Of a stretch of 64,000 nt of DNA, positions 1 through 8,369 are shown piece by piece. The position numbers were made by a program, and so were the translations under genes. A model generated the notes under the pieces. That model saw nothing but the letters and a program-made list of their open reading frames with translations. It searched no databases and was not told the origin of the DNA. Source of the DNA: Pseudoalteromonas amylolytica. GTDB lineage: Bacteria > Pseudomonadota > Gammaproteobacteria > Enterobacterales > Alteromonadaceae. The stretch is taken from NCBI RefSeq assembly GCF_001854605.1, contig NZ_MKJU01000027.1, positions 62,001 to 126,000 on the forward strand, written 5' to 3'. Position 1 is the stretch's first letter. Each line of letters opens with the position of its first letter.

Positions 1-1
1 A

Positions 2-82
2 CTCAAACAGCTTCAACAAACTACAAATAACCCAGTGATTAGAAATAAGCTGGCTGAACTTTTTACGGCTCTGCCAACTTAG
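2..82 (+). CDS. C-terminal end of an unidentified protein (partial)
   Basis: An open frame enters from the left edge and stops at TAG 80-82, giving 26 residues that end in KLAELFTALPT. The short fragment cannot be assigned to a family. The tandem repeat begins at the base after the stop codon, which is consistent with this being a true gene end, but a chance open frame of this length cannot be excluded. Confidence 0.4.
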   Translation, partial: LKQLQQTTNNPVIRNKLAELFTALPT

Positions 83-135
83 AATCCACTCGGTGGGAAT
101 CCACTCGGTGGGAATCCACTCGGTGGGAATCCACT
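83..135. repeat. 15-bp tandem repeat, 3.5 copies
   Basis: The unit AATCCACTCGGTGGG occurs three times exactly (83-97, 98-112, 113-127), followed by a partial AATCCACT. Each unit contains the small palindrome CCAC-TCG-GTGG, so the RNA could form a series of short hairpins. It lies directly behind the stop codon of the partial upstream frame. Confidence 0.9.
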
Positions 136-158
136 TGTTATAAAGGTGCAGTCGAGTC

Positions 159-206
159 GGTATCAGCTAACGGCGTAACTTCTGTCATGCGCTGATACCT
201 TTCCTT
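159..206 (+). terminator. possible terminator hairpin between convergent genes
   Basis: GGTATCAGC (159-167) and GCTGATACC (191-199) form a perfect 9-bp inverted repeat with a 23-base loop, followed by the T-rich TTTCCTTT. It sits between a gene ending at 82 on + and one ending at 206 on -. The long loop makes the terminator call tentative. Confidence 0.35.
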
Positions 207-2191
207 TAAAGGGGGCCGTTATTTACTTCAGGTGTATGCCAGTCACTTTGCCAAATATAATTACCATGAATGTAATACAGGTCATCTAGGTGGATGATCG
301 CGCGATCGTCCCCAGACCAAACATATGGCACATCATTGGTGTCTGTGTAACTAATGGGGCTACCGCCCATGTAGTTTAACTGCATCGTGCTTGGGTTCAC
401 TTCAAACGCAGCTAGCATATTTTCTCTGGTCCAGGTTGTTTCTGACGAGCTACCGTCATGCCAAGACTCAATTGGTAAAGTAAAACGTAATGAACCATCA
501 TTCATTGTTAGCACATTAAATGCGTGGTAATCATTTTCAGCCGCTGTATATCCATCTTGGAACACATGCTCACTGAGTTGCTGTGGATTGGTAATGTCGC
601 TTATATCGAATAAGCTGACTTTTGCACCCTGCCCTATCACTGGGAGGTCGCCATCAATTTGCTCCACATGTTGACCTACACCGAGTAACAAGTTTTCATC
701 TACTGGATGTAAGTAAGCAGAATAACCAGGTATTTCCAATGCCCCTGCTATCTTGGGCATTTGCAAGTTAGATAAGTCTATGACGTACAGAGGGTCAACT
801 TGTCTAAAGGTCACTACAAAAGCACGATTATCTGTAAAACGTACTGCATAGACATCTTCATCGACTATGCCGTCTCCATTGACCTTACCCAGTGGTGTTG
901 GGGAACTATCATTGGGTAATTCACTGGTTACAACAAGGGCTTGGCCTTGCTGTTCTAGAATTCTGAGTTTATGCTCATAACCGTTGGTGTTATCACCTTT
1001 AGACGTGACCACACGTAAGTACTGGTCAAGTTCACTGAAACGTAAGCTTTTATTTCTCCAGCCAAAATGCCCAGAAACCTCGCCTGTAGCGGCATAGCTT
1101 AGAGTACTATTGCTTAAATCAAACTTATGGATAACTGAGCTTAAGTCACCTTCTGAGTAGTTAGTTGCAAAGGTATATAGTGATTTTGGTGATGCATAAA
1201 GGCCATCAACTGGCGCGTTAACACATATCGCGCTACGTTGAGTTGGATCTGCCAGAGACACTTTTGTAATGGTCATAATGGCATTAAAGCCATCTAATTC
1301 AGTCGCATCATTGTTGATGTAACAATCGTTACTGCTAAACAATGAGGTTGACTCATCGGTTGTGACATTTTTAATTTTTGGCAGCAGATTAATGATGTTC
1401 TCTTTTTGTATTGCCTGATAATCTTTCAACTTGCTTTGCTCTGTGGAACCACTACCCGTAAAGCCGTCAAACTGAGGGTAATAATTACTTACTAAGTACA
1501 AGTGATCATTTATCACTCTACTGTCAATTAAGCTCCCCTCAATAGTGTAATGGGCCTTTACAGCTACTTGTTCTGGCGTGGTAACATCTACAACACTGAA
1601 TTCAAACTGGTTTGCTGCTGGGGCAGGAAATGTGCTCTGCGTCATAGCAGGTTCCGCAATGCCAAACCAGGCATTATCATGGCTTAATACGGTCAGTGTA
1701 TTGTCTGTTAAATAGAGGCGCTGCTTTTGGTAAGCGACTTCAGTGCTGGTGATTTCGTTTACTTGTGTAAGGTCTCCCTCGTCATCTCGTTTCATAATGC
1801 GAACGAATTGACGATACTGCTGAGGAGTTTGCAAGTTTAGATCTGTATTACCAGCAATATACATATATTGACCGTCATATTTTACCCTATCGGCTTCATC
1901 AACGCCTTGTTCTTGCTGGTTGGTAACAGAGAAGTCTGAGGTCGTAGTTGGGCTGCCTGTCTCTAAGTTGTCCGGGTAGGCAACTGCGTTATAACGGCCT
2001 ATAAATATTCCATTTTTTAAATGGTTAGAAAACTGTTCTGTGCTCGCTCTGGCAAGCGGGCTAGTTGACACTTTGATAGTATTGAGTTTGGGTAACGTTG
2101 TGGGGTTATCCGTTGAGCTTTCGTCGTTGTCGCTTGAACATGCGCTCAGCAACAAAATCACTCCCACAGCGAGCAATCTTCGATTAAACAT
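206..2191 (-). CDS. secreted beta-propeller domain lipoprotein
   Basis: The 661-residue protein has a lipoprotein signal: hydrophobic residues 6-15 and lipobox LLSAC with Cys18, followed by an Asp/Ser/Thr-rich linker. The mature part matches the C-terminal beta-propeller family (PF09826); the characteristic VDEADRVKYDGQYMY lies near residues 97-111, followed by repeated blade-like strands. Such proteins are membrane-anchored, cell-surface or periplasmic; the substrate is unknown. The gene is monocistronic and divergent from the mipA operon. The family assignment is from motif recall; the precise role is not known. Confidence 0.85.
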   Translation of the reverse strand: MFNRRLLAVGVILLLSACSSDNDESSTDNPTTLPKLNTIKVSTSPLARASTEQFSNHLKNGIFIGRYNAVAYPDNLETGSPTTTSDFSVTNQQEQGVDEADRVKYDGQYMYIAGNTDLNLQTPQQYRQFVRIMKRDDEGDLTQVNEITSTEVAYQKQRLYLTDNTLTVLSHDNAWFGIAEPAMTQSTFPAPAANQFEFSVVDVTTPEQVAVKAHYTIEGSLIDSRVINDHLYLVSNYYPQFDGFTGSGSTEQSKLKDYQAIQKENIINLLPKIKNVTTDESTSLFSSNDCYINNDATELDGFNAIMTITKVSLADPTQRSAICVNAPVDGLYASPKSLYTFATNYSEGDLSSVIHKFDLSNSTLSYAATGEVSGHFGWRNKSLRFSELDQYLRVVTSKGDNTNGYEHKLRILEQQGQALVVTSELPNDSSPTPLGKVNGDGIVDEDVYAVRFTDNRAFVVTFRQVDPLYVIDLSNLQMPKIAGALEIPGYSAYLHPVDENLLLGVGQHVEQIDGDLPVIGQGAKVSLFDISDITNPQQLSEHVFQDGYTAAENDYHAFNVLTMNDGSLRFTLPIESWHDGSSSETTWTRENMLAAFEVNPSTMQLNYMGGSPISYTDTNDVPYVWSGDDRAIIHLDDLYYIHGNYIWQSDWHTPEVNNGPL

Positions 2192-2412
2192 TTTATATCT
2201 CCTTCTATAAATGAGTCTGTACTAATGTACAAAACTCCGCCAGATTAACTGTTACCTTTAATCAGCGAATTGTTATTAAGTGTTACTCTAGATAGCAAAT
2301 TGCAAATACAATGGTAAATTAGCTTTATCGGGAAAATTCGCTTATGTGCAGCTGAGGTTAAATTAGGTGACCTTTAGCGAAAGACCACAACGGCTAAACA
2401 GAGGAGGTAAGT

Positions 2413-3327
2413 TTGAAGCAGGTTTTAGTCGCCATGAGTATGGTGGCAGCGATGGGTGTGCAAGCTCAGCAATGTCAGCCCCAAGGTGAAGATTGTATTG
2501 AAGTTGGACAATGGCAGTTTGCTGTTGCCGTTGGGGCTGGGGTGATGACCAACCCCTTGGAAGGTGGTGATAATATACCGCTGTTTATTTTGCCTTATTT
2601 TAGTTACTACGGTGATAATTTCTTTGTGGAAAATACCACGGTTGGGTATACCTTTAGTCATCAACGAGACTTTGACCTAAGCTTCATCGTTGAACCTAAC
2701 GTTGAGCAAGCTTTTTTTGAAAGGCATCATCTTCGTAGTATTGTGGCGCCCGAAAAATACCTAGATGTGAATGGCATGGTAGTCGATAATTTACCAGAAG
2801 CGGTGCCGCCAACATCCGATGAGGATAACCCCACTAAAACGCCTTCATACAAGCCAAAAATCAGTATTGATGAAATTACTTCCCGAGATTGGACCATCGA
2901 TGGTGGCCTGCTTTTACATTGGTATATCAATGACACCAGCAAACTAAGCGCATCTTGGCTTTATGACTTAGGTGGTGTTTACAAAGGTCAGCACGCAACA
3001 CTCACTTATAGTCAACAATTGCCCTTGCCGATTGAGGCAAATGCTAAGCTACAGCTAAAAGTTGGTGCTCAGTGGCAAAGCCAGCAGCTGGTTGATTACT
3101 ACTATGGACTGCGTACAACGGACAGTTCAGATCCGCGTTTGTACTATCAAGGGCGCAGTAGTCTTTCTCCATTTGCATCCATAGCATACAACCATAGAAT
3201 CAACAAACACTGGCAGCTTAAGTTTAACATTAAGCACACTTGGTTAGCTGACGGTATCAGCGATAGTCCCCTAGTCACAAGCAGTGGTTCCAGCAGTATT
3301 TTTATTGGGGGGCTGTATGAATTCTAG
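2413..3327 (+). CDS. MipA/OmpV family outer membrane protein
   Basis: The 304-residue protein starts at a TTG with a strong Shine-Dalgarno (GAGGAGG at 2401-2407). A signal peptide covers about residues 1-18 (cleavage near VQA-QQ). The rest alternates polar and aromatic strands typical of a beta-barrel and ends in aromatic GGLYEF. The family was linked to murein-hydrolase scaffolding (MipA) and to osmoregulated porins (OmpV), and is often controlled by an adjacent two-component system. It overlaps the next gene by 11 bases and leads a four-gene operon with DUF3019, a response regulator and a kinase, so it is probably a target of that system. Confidence 0.85.
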   Translation: MKQVLVAMSMVAAMGVQAQQCQPQGEDCIEVGQWQFAVAVGAGVMTNPLEGGDNIPLFILPYFSYYGDNFFVENTTVGYTFSHQRDFDLSFIVEPNVEQAFFERHHLRSIVAPEKYLDVNGMVVDNLPEAVPPTSDEDNPTKTPSYKPKISIDEITSRDWTIDGGLLLHWYINDTSKLSASWLYDLGGVYKGQHATLTYSQQLPLPIEANAKLQLKVGAQWQSQQLVDYYYGLRTTDSSDPRLYYQGRSSLSPFASIAYNHRINKHWQLKFNIKHTWLADGISDSPLVTSSGSSSIFIGGLYEF

Positions 3328-3715
3328 TGTACAGCTTGCAGTTGCCTTATCTTTGGTATTGGGCTGCACAAATATAATGGCTGCAGGGAGTTTGACAAAG
3401 GTTCCCAAGCTAGAGATCAAGCCAATTACTTGTATTGTCAAACAACTGGGGGAGCTTTGTACGATGAAGGTGAAAGTAAATTGGCAAGCTACTCACCCCG
3501 TTGATGCCTGTTTATATCAGGAAGAAATGAAAATACGCTGCTGGCATGCAAAGCAAAGCATAACGGAAAAGCTCGATATCTCGTTACAAAAGAATATGAC
3601 TTTTCGCCTAATTGACTCTGAGCAGGTGGTGCTAGCACAACAGGTTATTAAAGTTAACGCTGCGATGAGCAGCCAATACAGAAGAAGATTAAAAACAGAC
3701 TGGAGTATATTCTAA
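3317..3715 (+). CDS. DUF3019 family periplasmic protein
   Basis: The chosen start is ATG 3317, which has a GGGGGG Shine-Dalgarno inside the end of the MipA gene; the 132-residue product has a signal peptide (about residues 1-22, hydrophobic VALSLVLGC). Two Cys pairs (CIVKQLGELC and CLYQEEMKIRC) suggest disulfides in the periplasm. It resembles DUF3019 proteins that accompany MipA/OmpV and RstAB-like pairs in Alteromonadales. The stop overlaps the next start (TAATG), implying translational coupling. Function is unknown; a sensory or accessory role for the neighbouring kinase is inference. Confidence 0.75.
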   Translation: MNSSVQLAVALSLVLGCTNIMAAGSLTKVPKLEIKPITCIVKQLGELCTMKVKVNWQATHPVDACLYQEEMKIRCWHAKQSITEKLDISLQKNMTFRLIDSEQVVLAQQVIKVNAAMSSQYRRRLKTDWSIF

Positions 3716-4404
3716 TGGCGCATGTAATGCTTGTTGAAGATGATATTCGGCTGGCCGAGTTGACAGCGCAGTTTTTACAAAGTAATGGCTTTGAGGTCAA
3801 TCAGGTACACGATGGAGCTGAGGCAGTTGAAGCCATTCTGGCAGCACAACCCGATGTGGTGGTGCTGGATATTATGTTACCCAATCAGGATGGTTTTAGC
3901 GTATGTCGCCAAGTCAGGCCACAATATCAGGGGCCGATACTATTTCTGACTGCCAAAGACAGTGATTTTGATCAGGTACGCGGCTTAGAAATAGGTGCGG
4001 ATGATTATGTTATCAAACCTGTTGAACCACATGTACTGTTGGCTCGTTTAAATGCGTTGTTACGACGCAATAGTTCAACTATGCGTTTTGGTGAACAGCT
4101 TACCCTTGGTCAACTTAGCATTGATAAAGCAAATCGAAAGGTGTTGCTTTGTAAGCAAGAGATTGAACTAACCAGCTATGAATTTGATTTATTGTGGGCG
4201 CTTGCCAGCCATGCGGGTGAAACACAAAGCCGTGAGTATATTTATAAGCACGTGGTTGGTAGAGAATATGATGGGTTAGACCGAAGTGTAGATGTGCGTA
4301 TATCGCGCTTGCGTAAAAAGCTCAATGATAACCTTGAGCAACCGGAGCGACTGATCACTGTGTGGGGTAAAGGTTATTTGTGTTCTAAGTCGGCATGGGG
4401 CTAA
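3715..4404 (+). CDS. OmpR-family response regulator, RstA-like
   Basis: The 229-residue protein has an N-terminal receiver domain with acidic pocket E8-D9-D10, phosphoacceptor Asp52 (VVVLDIMLP), Thr79 and Lys101, and a C-terminal winged-helix DNA-binding domain from about residue 125 ending in the GKGYL signature. It resembles E. coli RstA along its length. Its start overlaps the DUF3019 stop and the cognate kinase follows 7 bases later. Likely targets include its own operon with mipA. Confidence 0.9.
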   Translation: MAHVMLVEDDIRLAELTAQFLQSNGFEVNQVHDGAEAVEAILAAQPDVVVLDIMLPNQDGFSVCRQVRPQYQGPILFLTAKDSDFDQVRGLEIGADDYVIKPVEPHVLLARLNALLRRNSSTMRFGEQLTLGQLSIDKANRKVLLCKQEIELTSYEFDLLWALASHAGETQSREYIYKHVVGREYDGLDRSVDVRISRLRKKLNDNLEQPERLITVWGKGYLCSKSAWG

Positions 4405-4411
4405 AAGCTGA

Positions 4412-5647
4412 ATGATCCGTTTGCTGGTCAGCCTGTATCTAGTGGTATTTATTAGTATTATTGCCATTAATCAAGGCAGTGAACTTATTTGGCAACACTG
4501 GGTATATCAAGCACCAGATGAGCTTCGCCATGCCAAGCAAGTGGCCAAGTCTTTACAAGCTAGTGTGACCGATGCACCTTCTTCCAATTCATCGCTTAAT
4601 ACTTTGCACGTGGATGAAGTCGCTTGGCTGCCTGAACAACGAAGTCAGCTATTGCAGGGGGAGGTTGTGACCACTTATACGGAGCAAAATCATGCGGTGC
4701 TAACGTTTTTGATGAAAGATAAGCAAACACTGGTTCAACTTGGACCGTTCATGCCAGTTGAGCAGGCGGTGTTGCCAAAGTATTTGATAAAGCTATGCTC
4801 ATTTTTATTGTTGGCTGTGCTATTGATGTTTTGGCTGCGGCCACTTTGGCGCGATTTAATGCAGCTTAAGTACGTTACCAGCCAGCTGGCAAAAGGTCAG
4901 CTTGATATTTCTATTGCGCCTTCTCGCTTTTCAGCGATAGCCAACTTGACCAGCCAATTTCACACCATGGCTAAAAAAGTGGCCAACTTGATGAGCAATC
5001 AAAAGCACTTGGTCAATGCGGTATCTCATGAACTCAGAACACCCTTGGCGCGTTTGAAGTTTGCATTGGCGCTTATGCATAAAGATGCCCCAGAGCAAGT
5101 CTCACTAATGTCAGAAGACGTTCAAGAGATGGAAATCTTGATTGATGAAATGCTCAGTTATGCACGCCTCGAAATGGCACAAAATGAGCTTCAGTTTAAC
5201 GCCTTCGATTTTGTTGAGTTGTTGCATGAGCAATTGGAAAAGCTCAAAAGAATAACCCACAAACAGATTCAGTTTGAATGTCAGCTTGAACAGCTAACTA
5301 TCGTTGCTGAGCGTAACTATATCGCTAGAGTGATGCAAAACTTGTTACAAAATGCTGATAAATACGGCAAAGAGCATATCTATCTAGCGATGAACTACGA
5401 GCAAGGGCAAGTACAATTATTGGTGGGAGATGACGGCATGGGTATCGAGTCTGCAGTGCGTGAAAAAGTGTTTGAACCCTTTGTTAGATTGGAAAAAAGT
5501 CGCAACAAAACTTCGGGTGGGTTTGGCTTGGGATTAGCGATTGTGAACAAGATAGTCAACTGGCATGGCGGATACTGTGAGATAGAGACTTCCCAATGGG
5601 GTGGTGCACAATTTGTGGTGCATTTACCCGTCAAAGCTAAAACTTAA
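4412..5647 (+). CDS. sensor histidine kinase, RstB-like
   Basis: The 411-residue inner-membrane kinase has TM helices at about 4-20 and 126-142 enclosing a roughly 105-residue periplasmic sensor, then a HAMP-like linker, a HisKA domain with phosphorylated His206 (VSHELRTPLARLKF) and an HATPase domain with N box (NLLQNADKYG), G1 (DDGMG) and G2 (GFGLGLAI), all intact. It pairs with the response regulator immediately upstream. The 3' end overlaps the convergent arfB gene by 11 bases. Confidence 0.9.
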   Translation: MIRLLVSLYLVVFISIIAINQGSELIWQHWVYQAPDELRHAKQVAKSLQASVTDAPSSNSSLNTLHVDEVAWLPEQRSQLLQGEVVTTYTEQNHAVLTFLMKDKQTLVQLGPFMPVEQAVLPKYLIKLCSFLLLAVLLMFWLRPLWRDLMQLKYVTSQLAKGQLDISIAPSRFSAIANLTSQFHTMAKKVANLMSNQKHLVNAVSHELRTPLARLKFALALMHKDAPEQVSLMSEDVQEMEILIDEMLSYARLEMAQNELQFNAFDFVELLHEQLEKLKRITHKQIQFECQLEQLTIVAERNYIARVMQNLLQNADKYGKEHIYLAMNYEQGQVQLLVGDDGMGIESAVREKVFEPFVRLEKSRNKTSGGFGLGLAIVNKIVNWHGGYCEIETSQWGGAQFVVHLPVKAKT

Positions 5648-6053
5648 CTTTACCTCTTAAATTTTTTGTCTGACCACGCTTAACTTTGCTCTCTACGCGC
5701 TTGCGTTGTGAACTTCGTGTGGGCTTGGTTGCTCTGCGCGCTTTTTCGATTTTGGTGGCATTAAGTATCAGAGTTTTTAACCGCTCAAGGGCCTCTTCTT
5801 TGTTCATTTCTTGCGTACGGTGGGTCTGTGCCTTAATAATGATGACGCCATCTTTGGTGATGCGGCTATCGTTTAAGGCCAATAAACGCTGTTTGTAAAA
5901 CTCTGGTAGAGCCGAACGGTTGATATCAAACTTGAGATGAATTGCACTAGAGACTTTATTAACATTTTGCCCACCAGCGCCCTGTGCACGGATGGCACTG
6001 AGCTCTATTTCCCAAGCTGAAATCTCAACATTATTGGAGATTTTTAACACCAC
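5637..6053 (-). CDS. arfB: alternative ribosome-rescue factor ArfB (YaeJ), peptidyl-tRNA hydrolase
   Basis: The 138-residue protein has the release-factor GGQ motif at residues 27-29 (RAQGAGGQNVNKVSS), which hydrolyses peptidyl-tRNA on stalled ribosomes, and a Lys/Arg-rich C-terminal tail (RSSQRKRVESKVKRGQTK) that in ArfB inserts into the empty mRNA channel. Length matches the family (about 140). It lacks the codon-recognition domains of RF1/RF2. A strong hairpin lies about 40 bases upstream of the start codon. Confidence 0.92.
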   Translation of the reverse strand: MVLKISNNVEISAWEIELSAIRAQGAGGQNVNKVSSAIHLKFDINRSALPEFYKQRLLALNDSRITKDGVIIIKAQTHRTQEMNKEEALERLKTLILNATKIEKARRATKPTRSSQRKRVESKVKRGQTKNLRGKVKF

Positions 6054-6093
6054 ATACTCCCCATTGGTTTGTTATGTGGCTCAGTTTAACATG

Positions 6094-6123
6094 CCTACTG
6101 GTACAGTAAAATGTGCCAGTAGG
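6094..6123. other. 12-bp hairpin upstream of arfB
   Basis: CCTACTGGTACA (6094-6105) and TGTGCCAGTAGG (6112-6123) pair over 12 positions with a single G-T wobble and a 6-base loop GTAAAA. There is no adjacent T-run on either strand, so an intrinsic terminator is unlikely. It lies between the ABC ATPase end (6181) and the arfB start (6053), so it would be in the leader RNA of arfB or in the tail of the upstream operon. Confidence 0.6.
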
Positions 6124-6180
6124 TCTCTAAGGACATAGGATGCAGATATTTGTTCATAGCGGCGTGTACTATGGTTTATT

Positions 6181-6876
6181 TCAGGCGATGGCTACAGCTT
6201 TTTTTAATTGATGGTACTCATCTAAATAACCATCTTTGATTTGGATGATGCGATTGGCTTGAACCGCTTGTTCGTTGTCATGCGTCACCATGATTATGCT
6301 AGTGCCTTGGGCATTAATATCCTTAAGTAACGCCATGATGCCATCAGCCATTTTGGAGTCTAAGTTACCTGTTGGTTCATCCGCCAAGATCACCGCGGGT
6401 GAGCCCGCAATGGCCCTTGCAATCGCGACGCGCTGCTGTTGTCCGCCTGAAAGCTGGGTGGGATAGTGATTTTTTCTTCCAGCTAAACCGACTTGCTCAA
6501 GTGCTTGCATTATACGTTCGTCGCGTTCTGCGGCTGTGAATTTTCTATAGCGCAATGGCATATCAACATTGTCATACAAATTCAGTTCAGGAATAAGGTT
6601 AAAGCTTTGAAATACGAAACCTATTTTCTCATTTCGATACGCTGATTTTTGCTTATCTTTCATCTTGGAGACATCTTGGCCATCAAGTAGATATAAGCCT
6701 TCGCTATGCTCTTCAAGTAACCCTGCGATATTCAAGAAAGTCGTTTTACCAGAGCCTGAAGGTCCTATAACGCTTACGAACTCTCCTTGCTCTATCGTTA
6801 AGTCAAATGGGTGCAACGCCTGAGTTTTAATACGATCAGCATAAAAAACTTTCGCGAGGTTTTGCATCTTTAACAT
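6181..6876 (-). CDS. ABC transporter ATP-binding protein, MacB/LolD-type
   Basis: The chosen start is ATG 6876, preceded by an AGGAAC Shine-Dalgarno; the frame is open further upstream, into the adaptor gene. The 231-residue ATPase has Walker A GPSGSGKTT (Lys44), Q-loop, signature LSGGQQQR (142-149) and Walker B VILADEPTGNLDS (about 162-174), the pattern of the LolD/MacB/FtsE class that works with FtsX-like permeases. It follows the membrane-fusion adaptor by 13 bases and forms an operon with it. No permease gene is nearby, so its membrane partner must be elsewhere or the adaptor-ATPase pair is an operon remnant. Confidence 0.9.
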   Translation of the reverse strand: MLKMQNLAKVFYADRIKTQALHPFDLTIEQGEFVSVIGPSGSGKTTFLNIAGLLEEHSEGLYLLDGQDVSKMKDKQKSAYRNEKIGFVFQSFNLIPELNLYDNVDMPLRYRKFTAAERDERIMQALEQVGLAGRKNHYPTQLSGGQQQRVAIARAIAGSPAVILADEPTGNLDSKMADGIMALLKDINAQGTSIIMVTHDNEQAVQANRIIQIKDGYLDEYHQLKKAVAIA

Positions 6877-6889
6877 ACATAGTTCCTTT

Positions 6890-8170
6890 CTATTGTAAGA
6901 TACGCACGCTGGGCGCATCTTTGAAGATTTCATTATCTGAGATAACAACCTGATCGCCTTGCTTCAAGCCTGATAGTATCTCGACCTGTGCAAGACTTCG
7001 CGAGCCTAATTTTATTGGAGTTTTAACTGCTTCATTATCTTTAACAACGTAAGCAAATTGCCCATTGTAGGTGTTTATGAACTGACCTCTAGGTAAGAAT
7101 GCAATGTTGTTCTTCTGTTCTAATATAATTCGGGTGGTGAGTCGCTGGTTTTGTCTAAGGCCTGTTAAGGAGTCGTCTTTGAAACGAATTTTGCCATTTA
7201 CAGTGCCTTTGGTTATCTCCGGTGATATGGCGACTAACTCTCCCTCGTAAAGGGTTTGGTTCAACGTTATTTCAGCTTCCATACCCAGTGCAAGGTCATC
7301 GGCATAACTTTCAGGTACGCTCACTTCTAATTCATATTGAGTAAGGTCAACCACGCTTAGCAGCGGCTGATTTTTAGCAACTGAATTCTTTTGTTGTGCA
7401 TTTAAGTTGCCAACCAAGCCTGTAACGGGTGAGTTAATCTTCAGACCATCGACTTGACGCTTGAGCTCAGTCACTTTGACCTGCTGTGACTCTAATTCCA
7501 GCTCTCTGGTTTGTATTTCAAACTTTTGACTCTCTTTGAGCAAGGCGACTTCTTTGAGTACGTGTTGGTATTCTCGCTCGGCGTTTTGTAAATCGTCTTT
7601 GGCCTTCTGATAGTCGATGTCGCTTATCACACTATTTTTCATCGCTTCTTCTGAGCGTCGCATCTCTCTGCGTGCTGCGTTGAGTGATACCTCAGCTTTG
7701 CCAATTAGGTTGTCATGGGCAAGATTAGACTTTTTAACCTGGATCTTTTCACGTTCTAAATGTGTTTTTAGTTTTGTTAGGTTAGCAATTTCTTGATCAT
7801 AAAGGCTTTTTAGCTCAGGGCTATCAATAATTGCTAACGTTTGACCGGTTGATACACTATCGCCCGCTTCCACTAAATAGGTTACAGTACCCTGCGCAGG
7901 GCTATACAATACGGGACGTTTAGCAGCAATGACGCGCCCTTGTACCGAGAAATCTCTGACAAACATTCCTTGTTCAACTTGTGCAATGCGAATTTTGCCC
8001 AGTTCAACGGCTGATTGACCGCTACTCCAGTTGGCTATTGCAGGGGTAACGATGAAATATATAAAAACAATAAATGCGATAATTGCAACAAATGGTATTA
8101 CGAGCTTTGTTTTTGAGCCTTGTGCTTGTACCTGAGTATCTTGGGCACTGGTGTCAGATATATACGTCAT
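6890..8170 (-). CDS. HlyD/MacA-type periplasmic adaptor (membrane fusion protein)
   Basis: The 426-residue protein has one TM helix (about 23-42), a biotinyl-lipoyl-like half near 75-115 (GTVTYLVEAGDSVSTGQTLAIIDSPE region), a long coiled-coil hairpin (about 120-240), the second lipoyl half (INSPVTGLVGNL) and beta-barrel domains to the end. This is the MacA/HlyD architecture that couples an inner-membrane ABC transporter to an outer-membrane channel. It is the first gene of a two-gene unit with the ATPase. The exported substrate is unknown. Confidence 0.88.
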   Translation of the reverse strand: MTYISDTSAQDTQVQAQGSKTKLVIPFVAIIAFIVFIYFIVTPAIANWSSGQSAVELGKIRIAQVEQGMFVRDFSVQGRVIAAKRPVLYSPAQGTVTYLVEAGDSVSTGQTLAIIDSPELKSLYDQEIANLTKLKTHLEREKIQVKKSNLAHDNLIGKAEVSLNAARREMRRSEEAMKNSVISDIDYQKAKDDLQNAEREYQHVLKEVALLKESQKFEIQTRELELESQQVKVTELKRQVDGLKINSPVTGLVGNLNAQQKNSVAKNQPLLSVVDLTQYELEVSVPESYADDLALGMEAEITLNQTLYEGELVAISPEITKGTVNGKIRFKDDSLTGLRQNQRLTTRIILEQKNNIAFLPRGQFINTYNGQFAYVVKDNEAVKTPIKLGSRSLAQVEILSGLKQGDQVVISDNEIFKDAPSVRILQ

Positions 8171-8369
8171 TATTTAATCCCTTTCCTGCTTCGTGACGGT
8201 CGTAACTTTGATAGTTCACTAATCTAAATTCATTTCAAATTACAGCGCTAAGCTATCAAAAGACTGCATCGGTAAAATACATGCTTTTTGACAAAATGTC
8301 ACCAAGGTTAATTTTTTGTTTTAAAAAATCTGAATGAATACTGAATTGTTAGATATTAAGCGCTGAAAC

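Noticed and set aside
6877..6948. N-terminal extension of the ABC ATPase frame
   Set aside because: It would overlap the adaptor gene; ATG 6876 has a good ribosome site and matches the family start.
8289..8301. Palindrome TGACA-AAA-TGTCA upstream of the adaptor gene
   Set aside because: Only 5-bp arms in AT-rich DNA; no regulator gene adjacent to support an operator.
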